Under the pieces are notes generated by a model, which was given only the letters and a program-made list of their open reading frames with translations, was not told the DNA's origin and made no database searches. Positions 45,932 through 53,803 of a stretch of DNA of 64,000 bases are shown here, in pieces. Each line of letters opens with the position of its first letter. Positions within the stretch are counted from its first letter, which is position 1. The stretch lies in NCBI GenBank assembly GCA_023388175.1, contig JAEWGT010000008.1, forward strand, positions 62,001-126,000. Direction: 5' to 3'. The translations under genes were made by a program, and so were the position numbers. This stretch comes from Pseudomonadota bacterium. GTDB taxonomy: Bacteria > Pseudomonadota > Alphaproteobacteria > Rhizobiales > Devosiaceae.

Positions 45932-46579
45932 ATGAACGGAACAAGCCAGATCGTGCCGCTGGGCGACAAGGCCATGCTGGTGCGTTTCGGCAGCACGATG
46001 GATGACGGGGCCAATCGGCAGGCGCAGGCCTTGGCGCGTTCGCTTCTGTTTGATCCGATCGATGGCGCACTTGAGGTGGTGCCGAGCCTTGTTTCGGTGC
46101 TGGTGCGATATGACCCGGGCAAGATTGCTCCGGCGCGGCTGGCGGGCGAAATTTCCCTGCGATTGACAGAACGGGCCAATGTCGACGCGGTATTGCACCG
46201 GGTTGGCGTGCGCTTCGGCGGGGTGGACGGGCCGGACCTCGACGAGGTGGCTGCGAGCCTGGGGCTGAGCCCGGCAGAATTTATCAAACAGCATTGCGCA
46301 GTGCCTTTGCGCATATTGGCCACCGGCTTTGCGCCGGGTTTCGTCTATTGCGGCTTTCATCCATCGGCGCTGAATGTGCCACGGCGCCAACAGGTGCGGA
46401 CGAGGGTGCCTATGGGCAGCGTGCTGTTTGCCGCCGGGCAGACGGCGATTGCCGCCACGGATATCCCCACGGGCTGGCATGTGATCGGGCGAACGGATTT
46501 TCGCAATTTCGACACTGCATGCATGCCGCCGACCCGGCTTGCTGCCGGTGACATGGTGATGTTCGAGGCGCTGGAATGA
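45932..46579 (+). CDS. pxpB: 5-oxoprolinase subunit PxpB
   Basis: PxpB is one of three subunits of the bacterial ATP-dependent 5-oxoprolinase that turns pyroglutamate into glutamate. The 215-aa protein keeps the family landmarks LGDKAMLVRFG, VVPSLVSVLVRYDP and the carboxyltransferase C/D motif GFAPGFVYCGFHP. It also resembles allophanate hydrolase subunit 1, but the B-C-A order fixes the assignment. Its stop overlaps pxpC by 4 nt. The start ATG at 45932 is preferred over an upstream frame start. Confidence 0.93.
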   Translation: MNGTSQIVPLGDKAMLVRFGSTMDDGANRQAQALARSLLFDPIDGALEVVPSLVSVLVRYDPGKIAPARLAGEISLRLTERANVDAVLHRVGVRFGGVDGPDLDEVAASLGLSPAEFIKQHCAVPLRILATGFAPGFVYCGFHPSALNVPRRQQVRTRVPMGSVLFAAGQTAIAATDIPTGWHVIGRTDFRNFDTACMPPTRLAAGDMVMFEALE

Positions 46580-47478
46580 GCGCGCTGCTGCGGATCGAAC
46601 GGGCAGGGCCGCTGACCACGATTCAGGATGAAGGGCGCGAGGGCATGCTGGCGCATGGGGTCAGCGCATCGGGGCCGATGGATCGTGCTGCCTATCGGCG
46701 CGCCGGGTTGCTGGCTGGGGCCTTGGGCGCAGGCGGGGTCGAGTTTACGCAGGCGGGGCTGGACCTGATCCTGAAACGGGGACAGATGCGGATAGGTTGG
46801 GACGGCGGGATTTTCACCGTCCGCGTCAATGGCGAGGCGGCGCCTTGGCCCGGTTCGGCGCTGCTGTCGGCGGGGGATCGATTGTCGGTAACGCCGGGCG
46901 CGCAGGGCAATTACGGCTATCTGCGGTTTGGCGCGGCGCTGGATGTCAAACCCGTATTGGGGAGCGTGTCGACCAATATGCGCGCGGCGCTGGGCGGCCT
47001 GGATGGGCGGGTGCTGATTGGTGGAGACGAACTGGCATTTTCAGGCGCAGGTGGAACGCCGGAAGAGGTGGGGTCTCATGATGCGGGGCGGGGGCCGATC
47101 CGCTTCATTCGCGGGCTGCACTGGGACCGGTTTTCTGCGCTCGTGCACACAAGATTCGTAACGTCCCGGTTTCGCATTACCCCGGCCATGGACCGCATGG
47201 GCGTCAGACTGGCCGATATGGACGCGGTGTTCGGCGGCGCGAGCATTTTGTCGCTGATTTCCGATCCGGTGCTGCCCGGCGATATTCAGATCCTGGGCGA
47301 TGGCACGCCCATCGTGCTGATGCGGGACCACCAGCCCACCGGGGGCTATCCGCGCATCGGCACCATCATTTCGGCCGATCTTGATCGTTTCGCGCAATTG
47401 CGGCCGGGGGCGGAACTTGTGTTCGAGCCGGTGTCGGTGGAACATGCCCATCGGCTGTTGCGGAGTGGCCAATTATGA
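46576..47478 (+). CDS. pxpC: 5-oxoprolinase subunit PxpC
   Basis: This 300-aa protein has the biotin-dependent carboxyltransferase-like fold of PxpC/allophanate hydrolase subunit 2: the N-terminal DEGREGMLAHGVSASGPMD motif, the beta-rich RFGAALDVKPVLGS section and a C-terminal GYPRIGTIISADLDRFAQLRPG. With PxpB it forms the ATP-dependent ring-activating half of the enzyme. It overlaps both neighbours by 4 nt (ATGA), so the three subunits are co-translated. Confidence 0.93.
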   Translation: MSALLRIERAGPLTTIQDEGREGMLAHGVSASGPMDRAAYRRAGLLAGALGAGGVEFTQAGLDLILKRGQMRIGWDGGIFTVRVNGEAAPWPGSALLSAGDRLSVTPGAQGNYGYLRFGAALDVKPVLGSVSTNMRAALGGLDGRVLIGGDELAFSGAGGTPEEVGSHDAGRGPIRFIRGLHWDRFSALVHTRFVTSRFRITPAMDRMGVRLADMDAVFGGASILSLISDPVLPGDIQILGDGTPIVLMRDHQPTGGYPRIGTIISADLDRFAQLRPGAELVFEPVSVEHAHRLLRSGQL

Positions 47479-48299
47479 AAAGCGTGGATCTCAATGCCGA
47501 TCTGGGCGAAGGCATGGGCACGGATGACGACCTGCTCGGTATCGTCTCCAGCGCCTCGATTGCCTGTGGCGGCCATGCGGGCGATGCTGCCACGATGCGG
47601 CATATCCTCAAGGTGTGCAAGGCGCGTGGCGTTCGGGCCGGCGCACATCCGGGCTATGTGGATCGCAAGGGGTTCGGGCGCTTCCGGCTGGTCATGCCGC
47701 TGGAGCAGTTGCTTGGGCAGATCCGCGACCAGATGTTTCTCATTCGTCACATTGCCGCGGAGGTCGATGTGCCGCTGGCCTATGTGAAGCTGCATGGGGC
47801 GCTGGCCAACCAGACGGCAGAGGAACTGGCTTTTGCGGTGGGCATTTTTGCAGCCATCCAGGCCATGGACCCGAAAATGGCGGTATTGGCGCTGGACAAT
47901 AGCGAACAGGTGCGCGCGGCCAAGGCAGTGGGGTCGCCGTTGATCCGCGAGGCCTATGCGGACCGGGCCTATACAGCCGACGGATTGCTGGTGGCGCGGT
48001 CCGAAGCCGGGGCGGTGATCCATGATGTCGATAGTGTCATTGCCCGCTGTGTGCGGTTGGCGCTGCATGGAGAGATAGAGGCGATCGACGGATCAGTGCT
48101 GAAATCGGCGGCGCGCTCGATCTGCCTGCATGGTGACACACCAGGAGCGGTCGATCTGGCGCGCGAAGTGCGTGACGCGCTGGAGGGGGAAGGTGTCACA
48201 ATAGCGGCGGCAGAGCCGGAAAAAGATGAACCCTGGGGCCTTCAGGGGGGAGAGGGTGAGATCGGCATCATGCCTTTGAACCCGAAGGACCCAGGGTAA
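47475..48299 (+). CDS. pxpA: 5-oxoprolinase subunit PxpA (LamB/YcsF family)
   Basis: PxpA is the hydrolytic subunit of 5-oxoprolinase. The N-terminus DLNADLGEG, the SIACGGHAGDAATM loop with the conserved His, GAHPGYVDRKGFGR and LPL-type VKLHGALANQ strands are typical. At 274 aa it is about 20-25 residues longer than common PxpA; the extra C-terminal tail (after VTIAAAEPEKDEPWG) looks disordered. It ends the operon, 34 bp before a strong palindrome. Confidence 0.94.
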   Translation: MKSVDLNADLGEGMGTDDDLLGIVSSASIACGGHAGDAATMRHILKVCKARGVRAGAHPGYVDRKGFGRFRLVMPLEQLLGQIRDQMFLIRHIAAEVDVPLAYVKLHGALANQTAEELAFAVGIFAAIQAMDPKMAVLALDNSEQVRAAKAVGSPLIREAYADRAYTADGLLVARSEAGAVIHDVDSVIARCVRLALHGEIEAIDGSVLKSAARSICLHGDTPGAVDLAREVRDALEGEGVTIAAAEPEKDEPWGLQGGEGEIGIMPLNPKDPG

Positions 48300-48332
48300 C
48301 TTTTGCGGCCCGAGGGCCGGATTTGTTTTCTG

Positions 48333-48360
48333 TGTCATCCCGGCCTTTGCCGGGATGACA
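48333..48360. terminator. 12-bp perfect hairpin between convergent genes, GTCATCCCGGC-type repeat
   Basis: TGTCATCCCGGC, 4-nt loop, GCCGGGATGACA. It sits between pxpA and the oppositely transcribed livF, where it can terminate both. The core resembles a dispersed repeat widespread in alphaproteobacteria, but lacks the second half found in the 80-bp copies. Confidence 0.75.
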
Positions 48361-48383
48361 GCGTTTGGAGCGGCTTGCCGCTT

Positions 48384-49154
48384 CTAGATCGCCAGATATT
48401 CGTGGCGCAGTTCAGCGTTATCGAGCACTTCCTGCGCGGTGCCGGTGAAGGCGACTTCGCCAGTATCGAGAATGACGGCGCGGTCGGCCAGCTTGAGCGC
48501 GGCCACGGCGTTCTGCTCGACGATGATGGTGGTGATTCCCAATGGCTTGATCGAGTGCAGGATGCGTTCGATTTCATGAACGATGACCGGCGCGAGACCT
48601 TCATAAGGCTCGTCCAGAAGCAGCAGCTTGAGGTCACGGGCCAGGGCGCGGGCAATGGCCAGCATCTGCTGTTCGCCACCCGAAAGGGTAACGCCATCCT
48701 GGGTGCGCCGTTCGGCAAGGCGTGGAAAGCTCTCGTAGATCTGTTCGAGGCTCCAGCCATGGCCGGGGGCGACGCGCGCGAGATTGAGGTTTTCCTCAAC
48801 CGTGAGCCCCTGAATGATGCGGCGGTCTTCCTGCACCAGTTGAATGCCTGCGCGGGCAGCCTGAAAGCTCTTCATCTGGTGAACGGCTTCGCCGTCGAGC
48901 CAGATTTCGCCGCCCCGCATTTCCGGATTATCGGCGCGGGCGATAGTGCGCAGGGTTGAGGACTTGCCGGCACCGTTGCGGCCAAGAAGGGCGAGAATTT
49001 CACCCTTGCGGATATCGAGGGACACACCCTGAACGATATAGCTCTCGCCGTAATAGGCGTGGATGTCGCGTACCGAGAAGAAAGGACGGCTGGTTTCGAT
49101 GCCGGCGGCCTGTGTGCCGGCGATGGTTTCTGCTGTCATGGCAACGGAACTCAT
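48384..49154 (-). CDS. livF: Branched-chain amino acid-type ABC transporter, ATP-binding protein LivF-like
   Basis: This 256-aa ATPase has Walker A LGRNGAGKSS (about 57-66), Q-loop QLVQEDRR, signature LSGGEQQMLAIARAL and Walker B LLLLDEP. EYEGLAP-type wording and the C-terminal length fit LivF. The N-terminal 25 residues are an extra, low-complexity tail. It overlaps livG by 4 nt at its start and closes the importer operon on the minus strand. Confidence 0.9.
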   Translation of the reverse strand: MSSVAMTAETIAGTQAAGIETSRPFFSVRDIHAYYGESYIVQGVSLDIRKGEILALLGRNGAGKSSTLRTIARADNPEMRGGEIWLDGEAVHQMKSFQAARAGIQLVQEDRRIIQGLTVEENLNLARVAPGHGWSLEQIYESFPRLAERRTQDGVTLSGGEQQMLAIARALARDLKLLLLDEPYEGLAPVIVHEIERILHSIKPLGITTIIVEQNAVAALKLADRAVILDTGEVAFTGTAQEVLDNAELRHEYLAI

Positions 49155-49918
49155 TCGTGGGCCCCTCCAAGATAGGCTTCCTGGACCTTGGGATTGCCGC
49201 GGACCTGATCGGGCGTGCCGTCGGCAATGATCCGGCCCTGGGCAAGCACGGAAATCTTGTCGGCGAGCGAGAACACGACATGCATGTCGTGCTCGATGAT
49301 CACCTTGGTCATGCCGCGGCTCTTGATCTTCTTCAGAAGCTCGATGGTGGTGTTGGTGTCATGCCGGCTCATGCCGGCCGTGGGTTCGTCCAGCAGCAAG
49401 AGGCGCGGGTGCTGGATGAGGCACATGGCCAGTTCCATGCGGCGCTTGTCGCCACGCGACAGAGCACCAGCCTGGCTGTCCTTGCGGGCGATGAGGCCCA
49501 CATCTTCCAGCATGTGTTCGGCTTCGGCGCGGATGCCGGTTTCGCTGTCGAGCGTGCGCAGCATGTTGAGCTTGAACATGCCGTCGCGCTTGGCAAGGGC
49601 CGGGATCATCACGTTGTGCAGGACCGAGAGGTCGGCGAAAATCTCCGGCGTCTGGAACACGCGGGCGATGCCGAGCTGGTTGATCTGGAAGGGCTTTCTG
49701 CCCGTCAGGATCGCGCCGTCGAACACCACCTGGCCGCTGGTCGGGGCCAGTTTGCCGATGATGACATTGAGCAGTGTGGATTTGCCGGCCCCGTTCGGGC
49801 CGATAATCGCGTGGGTCTTGCCTTCCTCGATCTGGAGATCGATGTCGGCCAGGGCATGCAGGCCGCCAAAGCGCTTGTGGACGTCCGCGACGTGCAGGAC
49901 AATGTTTCCATTGGACAT
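49151..49918 (-). CDS. livG: Branched-chain amino acid-type ABC transporter, ATP-binding protein LivG-like
   Basis: This 255-aa ATPase has Walker A IGPNGAGKSTLL (about 38-49), the LivG-specific ARVFQTPEIFADL loop, signature LSRGDKRRMELAMCL (Arg in place of the usual Gly) and Walker B LLLLDEPTAGM. It is the partner of LivF; both bind the cytosolic side of LivH and LivM. It overlaps livF and is preceded by livM after 9 bp. Confidence 0.9.
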   Translation of the reverse strand: MSNGNIVLHVADVHKRFGGLHALADIDLQIEEGKTHAIIGPNGAGKSTLLNVIIGKLAPTSGQVVFDGAILTGRKPFQINQLGIARVFQTPEIFADLSVLHNVMIPALAKRDGMFKLNMLRTLDSETGIRAEAEHMLEDVGLIARKDSQAGALSRGDKRRMELAMCLIQHPRLLLLDEPTAGMSRHDTNTTIELLKKIKSRGMTKVIIEHDMHVVFSLADKISVLAQGRIIADGTPDQVRGNPKVQEAYLGGAHE

Positions 49919-49927
49919 GTTCTGATC

Positions 49928-51070
49928 CTACTCCGCAGCTTGGGTCTGGTTGGACGCGCGCGGCGTCGAGCCACGGTTGCGGAAGGCGGCGGCGATGCGG
50001 CGCACGCCTTCCATGATGCCACCGGGCAGGAAGATCACGATGATCACGAAGACCAGGCCCAGCGTCAGGTGCCAGCCATCGCCCACGAACTTGCCCACGA
50101 CCTTGACGAAGAAGCTATCGACGCCATCGGGCAGGAAGTCGAAGAAGCGGGCTAGGATATTGTCGTTGAGCGCTGACAGGATGTTCTCGAAATACTTGAT
50201 GATCCAAGCGCCGATGACCGGGCCCACAAGGGTTCCGACGCCGCCGAGAATGGTCATCAGGACGACTTCGCCCGAGGCGGTCCACTGCATGCGTTCGGCG
50301 CCTGCGAGCGGGTCCGTGACCGCCAGAAGCGCGCCGGCGAGACCGGCATACATGCCCGAGATCACGAAGGCCGATAGCGCATAGGGACGGGTGTTGAAGC
50401 CGGTGAACTGCATGCGCGTCTGGTTGGACTTGATGGCCTTGAGCATCATGCCGAAAGGTGAGCCGGCAATGCGCTGGGCGATGAAGAAGGTGATGATGAG
50501 GAAGCCGGCGCAGAAGTAGAAGCCGGCATAGCCACCGATCGGCGTGCCCAAGAGGGTCGGGATCGGCTGGCCGACAAAGCCGTGACCGACGGCAGCGTCG
50601 AGGACACGCGGATCGCTGATGGTCAGCTGCAGGCCGGTTTCGCCATTGGTGATCGGGGTGAGCACCGAATAGGCGAGGTTGTAGCTCATCTGTGCGAAGG
50701 CGAGCGTGAGGATGGAGAAATAGATGCCGGAGCGGCGCAGGCACAGGAAGCCGATGATCAGGGCGAAGAGGCCCGAGACGATGACGGCGAACAGCATGGC
50801 CGGGATGGCATCGAGCGTCAGCAGTTTCAGCGACCAGACGGCGGTATAGGAACCCACGCCGAAGAAAGCGGCATGGCCGAAGCTGAGATAGCCGGTGAGG
50901 CCGAACAGGATATTAAAACCGACCGCGAAGATGCCGTAGATCATGAAGCGTTGCAGCAGATCCGGGTAGCCGGCGCCAAAGGGCGCCAGCCAGATCGGCA
51001 TGCTGAGAACGACGACAGTGAAGCCGAGCAGCAGGAAGAGGTCGTTGCGGGACATGAGATTGGTGTTCAT
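49928..51070 (-). CDS. livM: Branched-chain amino acid-type ABC transporter, permease LivM-like
   Basis: This 380-aa protein has about nine to ten helices. Motifs of the LivM/UrtC permeases are visible: YGIFAVGFNILFGLTGYLSFGHAAFFGVGSY (N-terminal region), GSPFGMMLKAIKSNQTRMQFTGFN with the EAA-like coupling loop, and GGVGTLVGPVIGAW. The C-terminal 25 residues are charged and cytosolic. It follows livH after 1 bp. Confidence 0.92.
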   Translation of the reverse strand: MNTNLMSRNDLFLLLGFTVVVLSMPIWLAPFGAGYPDLLQRFMIYGIFAVGFNILFGLTGYLSFGHAAFFGVGSYTAVWSLKLLTLDAIPAMLFAVIVSGLFALIIGFLCLRRSGIYFSILTLAFAQMSYNLAYSVLTPITNGETGLQLTISDPRVLDAAVGHGFVGQPIPTLLGTPIGGYAGFYFCAGFLIITFFIAQRIAGSPFGMMLKAIKSNQTRMQFTGFNTRPYALSAFVISGMYAGLAGALLAVTDPLAGAERMQWTASGEVVLMTILGGVGTLVGPVIGAWIIKYFENILSALNDNILARFFDFLPDGVDSFFVKVVGKFVGDGWHLTLGLVFVIIVIFLPGGIMEGVRRIAAAFRNRGSTPRASNQTQAAE

Positions 51071-51071
51071 G

Positions 51072-52103
51072 TCAGGCCTCCATCACACCGCGCCGACCCA
51101 GAAGGCCACGCGGACGAACGAGAAGAATGACGACGGCGACGAGATAGATGATGATCTGGTCGATGCCGGGGAGAATGGCTTTCACCTGGTTCATTGAGGC
51201 AAAGCTCTGCAGGATGCCCAGGAGAAACCCGGCGGCGACGGCGCCAGGCAGCGAGCCCATGCCCCCAACCACCACCACCACAAAGGAGAGGACGAGGAAG
51301 TCCATGCCGATGTGATAGTTGGGCGGCAATATCGGCGTGTACATGACGCCCGCCATGCCCGCCACGACGGCGGCGAGGCCGAACATTATGGTGAAGCGGC
51401 GGTCGATATTGATGCCGAGCAGGCCCACCGTTTCGCGGTCCGCCATGCCGGCACGAACGACCATGCCGAAGGTGGTGAACTGGAGGAAGGCGAAGACACC
51501 ACCAATGACCACAGCGGCGAAGAGGAAATAGATCAGACGCCAGATCGGATAGGTGATGATGTTTGCCTGCATGCCAAGCCAGGCGCCGATGTCGGCTGCG
51601 CCGCGGAAATCGGTGGGCATGGGCTGCGGCATTGGGTTGGGACCGAAGATCGACTTGATCACTTCCTGGGCCACGATAGCGAGGCCGAAGGTGACCAGGA
51701 TCTGTTCGGCATGCGGGCGCTTGTAGAAGTGCTTGATAATGCCGCGTTCCAGCCCGATGCCGATCAGCAGCATGACGGGAATGGTGATGAGGATGGAAAG
51801 CGGTACCGAGTAGTTGACCAGCACGGCGCCGAAATCGCCGAACCAGGCCTGAACCAGCGGTTCGCGGACTTCCAGCGGCTGGCCCCAGGGCGACAGGCGT
51901 TCCGGGTCAATGGTGACCGTTTCCATGGTGAGGACCATGCGCACGGTAACAGCGCAGAAGGCGCCGAGCATGAACAGGGCGCCATGGGCGAAATTGACCA
52001 CGCCCAGCGTGCCGAACACCAGGGTCAGGCCAAGGGCGATCAGCGCATAGGCGGCGCCTTTATCGAGCCCGTTTAGAAATTGCAGAAAGATGACTTCGAA
52101 CAT
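51072..52103 (-). CDS. livH: Branched-chain amino acid-type ABC transporter, permease LivH-like
   Basis: This 343-aa permease has eight hydrophobic helices. Typical LivH stretches are LNGLDKGAAYALIALGLTLVFGTLGVVNFAHGALFMLGAF at the N-terminus and GMADRETVGLLGINIDRRFTIMFGLAAVVAGMAGV (coupling loop). VVGGMGSLPGAV is also kept. With LivM it forms the transmembrane channel. The 150-bp gap to the substrate-binding gene holds a nested palindromic repeat. Confidence 0.92.
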   Translation of the reverse strand: MFEVIFLQFLNGLDKGAAYALIALGLTLVFGTLGVVNFAHGALFMLGAFCAVTVRMVLTMETVTIDPERLSPWGQPLEVREPLVQAWFGDFGAVLVNYSVPLSILITIPVMLLIGIGLERGIIKHFYKRPHAEQILVTFGLAIVAQEVIKSIFGPNPMPQPMPTDFRGAADIGAWLGMQANIITYPIWRLIYFLFAAVVIGGVFAFLQFTTFGMVVRAGMADRETVGLLGINIDRRFTIMFGLAAVVAGMAGVMYTPILPPNYHIGMDFLVLSFVVVVVGGMGSLPGAVAAGFLLGILQSFASMNQVKAILPGIDQIIIYLVAVVILLVRPRGLLGRRGVMEA

Positions 52104-52146
52104 GGGTGGCTCCGTCGCGCCAGGGGCACGCTTCTATCGTCTCGGC

Positions 52147-52226
52147 CGTCACCGCCGGGCGTGTCCCGGCGGTCCAGTTTGCTTGAAGGCAATGGCTGGA
52201 TTGCCCGGGCAAGCCGGGCAATGACG
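52147..52226. repeat. 80-bp nested palindromic repeat, copy C of the 32525 family
   Basis: Outer arms CGTCA (52147-52151) and TGACG (52222-52226) enclose two hairpins: ACCGCCGGG...CCCGGCGGT and ATTGCCCGG...CCGGGCAAT. TCCAG/CTGGA pairs lie at the centre. It shares length, order and the TTGCCCGG...CCGGGCAA arm with 32525-32605. Here it lies between the binding protein and livH, inside the operon, so it may adjust expression ratio by acting as an RNA hairpin. Confidence 0.8.
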
Positions 52227-52253
52227 AAGGTTGAGAAACCGGCTTTCAGCCGA

Positions 52254-53612
52254 TCAGCACAGAGGCGCGGGTTCTGCCGGGCCGAGTTCGCCGCCGAAGA
52301 TCGACGGGTCGTAGGTGGTGGTTTCACGGTCGATTTCGGCAACCACGTTGAGCACGTCGAATTCGCTCGTGGGGTTGTCGTTGCCCTGAACGACCAGCAC
52401 CGACTTCATGCACTGGTGGTCTTCGGCGCGGTAGAGCGTGCGGCCATTGCCCATGCCGTCGAATTCGTGGCCTTCGAGAGCCTCGATAACGGCAGGCGGA
52501 TAGAAGGTGCCGGCGCGTTCCACGGCATCCGCGTAGAGCAGCATCTGCACATAGGCCGTGTGAGCAGCCTGCGACGGTGGGGAGCCATAGGCCGCGCCGA
52601 ACGACTTGGTGAAGGCGATGGAGCCAGGGTCTTGCAGGTTCCAGTGCCAATTCGAGGTGCCGTAAATGCCCTTGACGCTTTCGCCGGCACCCTTGGCCAT
52701 CAACTCGGAGATGAGCGGGGTGACGATCTGGAAATCCTTGCCATTGGCCTGGCGGTCGCGCATGCCGAACTGGATCGCCTGGGTCAGCGAGTTCACCATG
52801 TCGAGGCCGTAATGGTTGAGGATCAGCACGTCTGCGCCTGAATTCAGGATCGGCGTCAGGTACTGGGAGTAGTCGGTGGCGCCGAGCGGCGTGCGGACGG
52901 CGGCCACAGTCGACCAGCCGAGCGCTTCGGTGGCATCCTTGATCGATTCTTCCTGGGTCCAGCCCCAGGTGTAGTCGGCGGTCAGGTGGTAGGCGACGCG
53001 GTCATTGCCATATTCCTGGCCAAGCACGGGCGCCAGGCCGATGCCGGACTGGTACGCGTTGAAGAAGTGGCGGAAGCCGTAGCGCCGCTTGTCCTTGCCG
53101 GTCGTGTCGTTGGAATGGGTCAGGCCGGCCATGAAGATGATGCCCTTTTCCTGGCACAATCCCTGCACGGCAATGGCTTCGCCGGATGACGAGCCGCCAG
53201 TGATCATGATGGCGCCATCGCGCTCGATCATGCGGGTGGCGCCGGCGCGGGCCACGTCCGACTTGGTCTGGCTGTCCGAAGACACATAGCCGACCTTCTT
53301 GCCCAGGATGCCGTTGCCCTTGAGGGCAGTCGGGGTCAGGACGTTGATGAGGCCGCCGTCGCCTTCGCCATTGAGGTGGGCGATTGCCAGCTCGTAAGCC
53401 TTCTGCTCGTCAGCACCTTCTTCGGCATAGGCGCCGGTGAGGGGCAGGTTCAGGCCGATGGTGACGGTATCGCCGGTGGGATTGTTGCAGAAATCTTCCT
53501 GCGCCCACGCACCCTTGGTGAACATCATGGGCGCAACACCCGTGCCGATGATGCCGGCCATGCCGGTCTGCAGAACCCTGCGGCGGGACAGCCCGCGCTT
53601 CAAAAGTGTCAT
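52254..53612 (-). CDS. ABC transporter substrate-binding protein (Peripla_BP_5/urea-amide type)
   Basis: This 452-aa periplasmic binding protein has a twin-arginine leader (SRRRVLQTGMAG, residues 9-20), suggesting Tat export of the folded protein. The mature part has the Leu/Ile/Val-binding-type fold: TIGLNLPLTGAYAEEGADEQKAYELA, VARAGATRMIERDGAIMITGGSSSG and ADYTWGWTQEESI. Eight or so downstream features fit amide/urea or hydrophobic amino acid binding; the ligand cannot be fixed. It heads the importer operon; GGAGGAGA precedes its start. Confidence 0.9.
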   Translation of the reverse strand: MTLLKRGLSRRRVLQTGMAGIIGTGVAPMMFTKGAWAQEDFCNNPTGDTVTIGLNLPLTGAYAEEGADEQKAYELAIAHLNGEGDGGLINVLTPTALKGNGILGKKVGYVSSDSQTKSDVARAGATRMIERDGAIMITGGSSSGEAIAVQGLCQEKGIIFMAGLTHSNDTTGKDKRRYGFRHFFNAYQSGIGLAPVLGQEYGNDRVAYHLTADYTWGWTQEESIKDATEALGWSTVAAVRTPLGATDYSQYLTPILNSGADVLILNHYGLDMVNSLTQAIQFGMRDRQANGKDFQIVTPLISELMAKGAGESVKGIYGTSNWHWNLQDPGSIAFTKSFGAAYGSPPSQAAHTAYVQMLLYADAVERAGTFYPPAVIEALEGHEFDGMGNGRTLYRAEDHQCMKSVLVVQGNDNPTSEFDVLNVVAEIDRETTTYDPSIFGGELGPAEPAPLC

Positions 53613-53759
53613 AGATCTCCTCCTTTGGCGCGGGACGCCCGATACATCGTCGGAGGTTCACCGCTTGCCTAGTATTCGACACATTTGAAAATGACGGCAA
53701 TAGACCATTGTAATTGCTCTAGAAATTTGTAAATAGTTGTTCTGCTGTGTAATGCTAAT

Positions 53760-53775
53760 TGTCAATTCGTTGACA
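53760..53775. promoter_or_regulatory. Inverted repeat between the divergent binding-protein and XRE genes
   Basis: TGTCAA, TTCG, TTGACA. The 191-bp region 53613-53803 is distinctly AT-richer than its surroundings and must hold both promoters. TTTGTAAA (53726-53733) in the same region resembles half of an ScfR-type site. Operator function is inferred. Confidence 0.35.
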
Positions 53776-53803
53776 GGGCGGTCTTCTCGGGGAGGGGTAG
53801 GCC

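Noticed and set aside
48956..50155. 399-aa open frame on the plus strand opposite the liv ATPase and permease genes
   Set aside because: Crosses three clear minus-strand genes and has low-complexity acidic/His composition typical of shadows.
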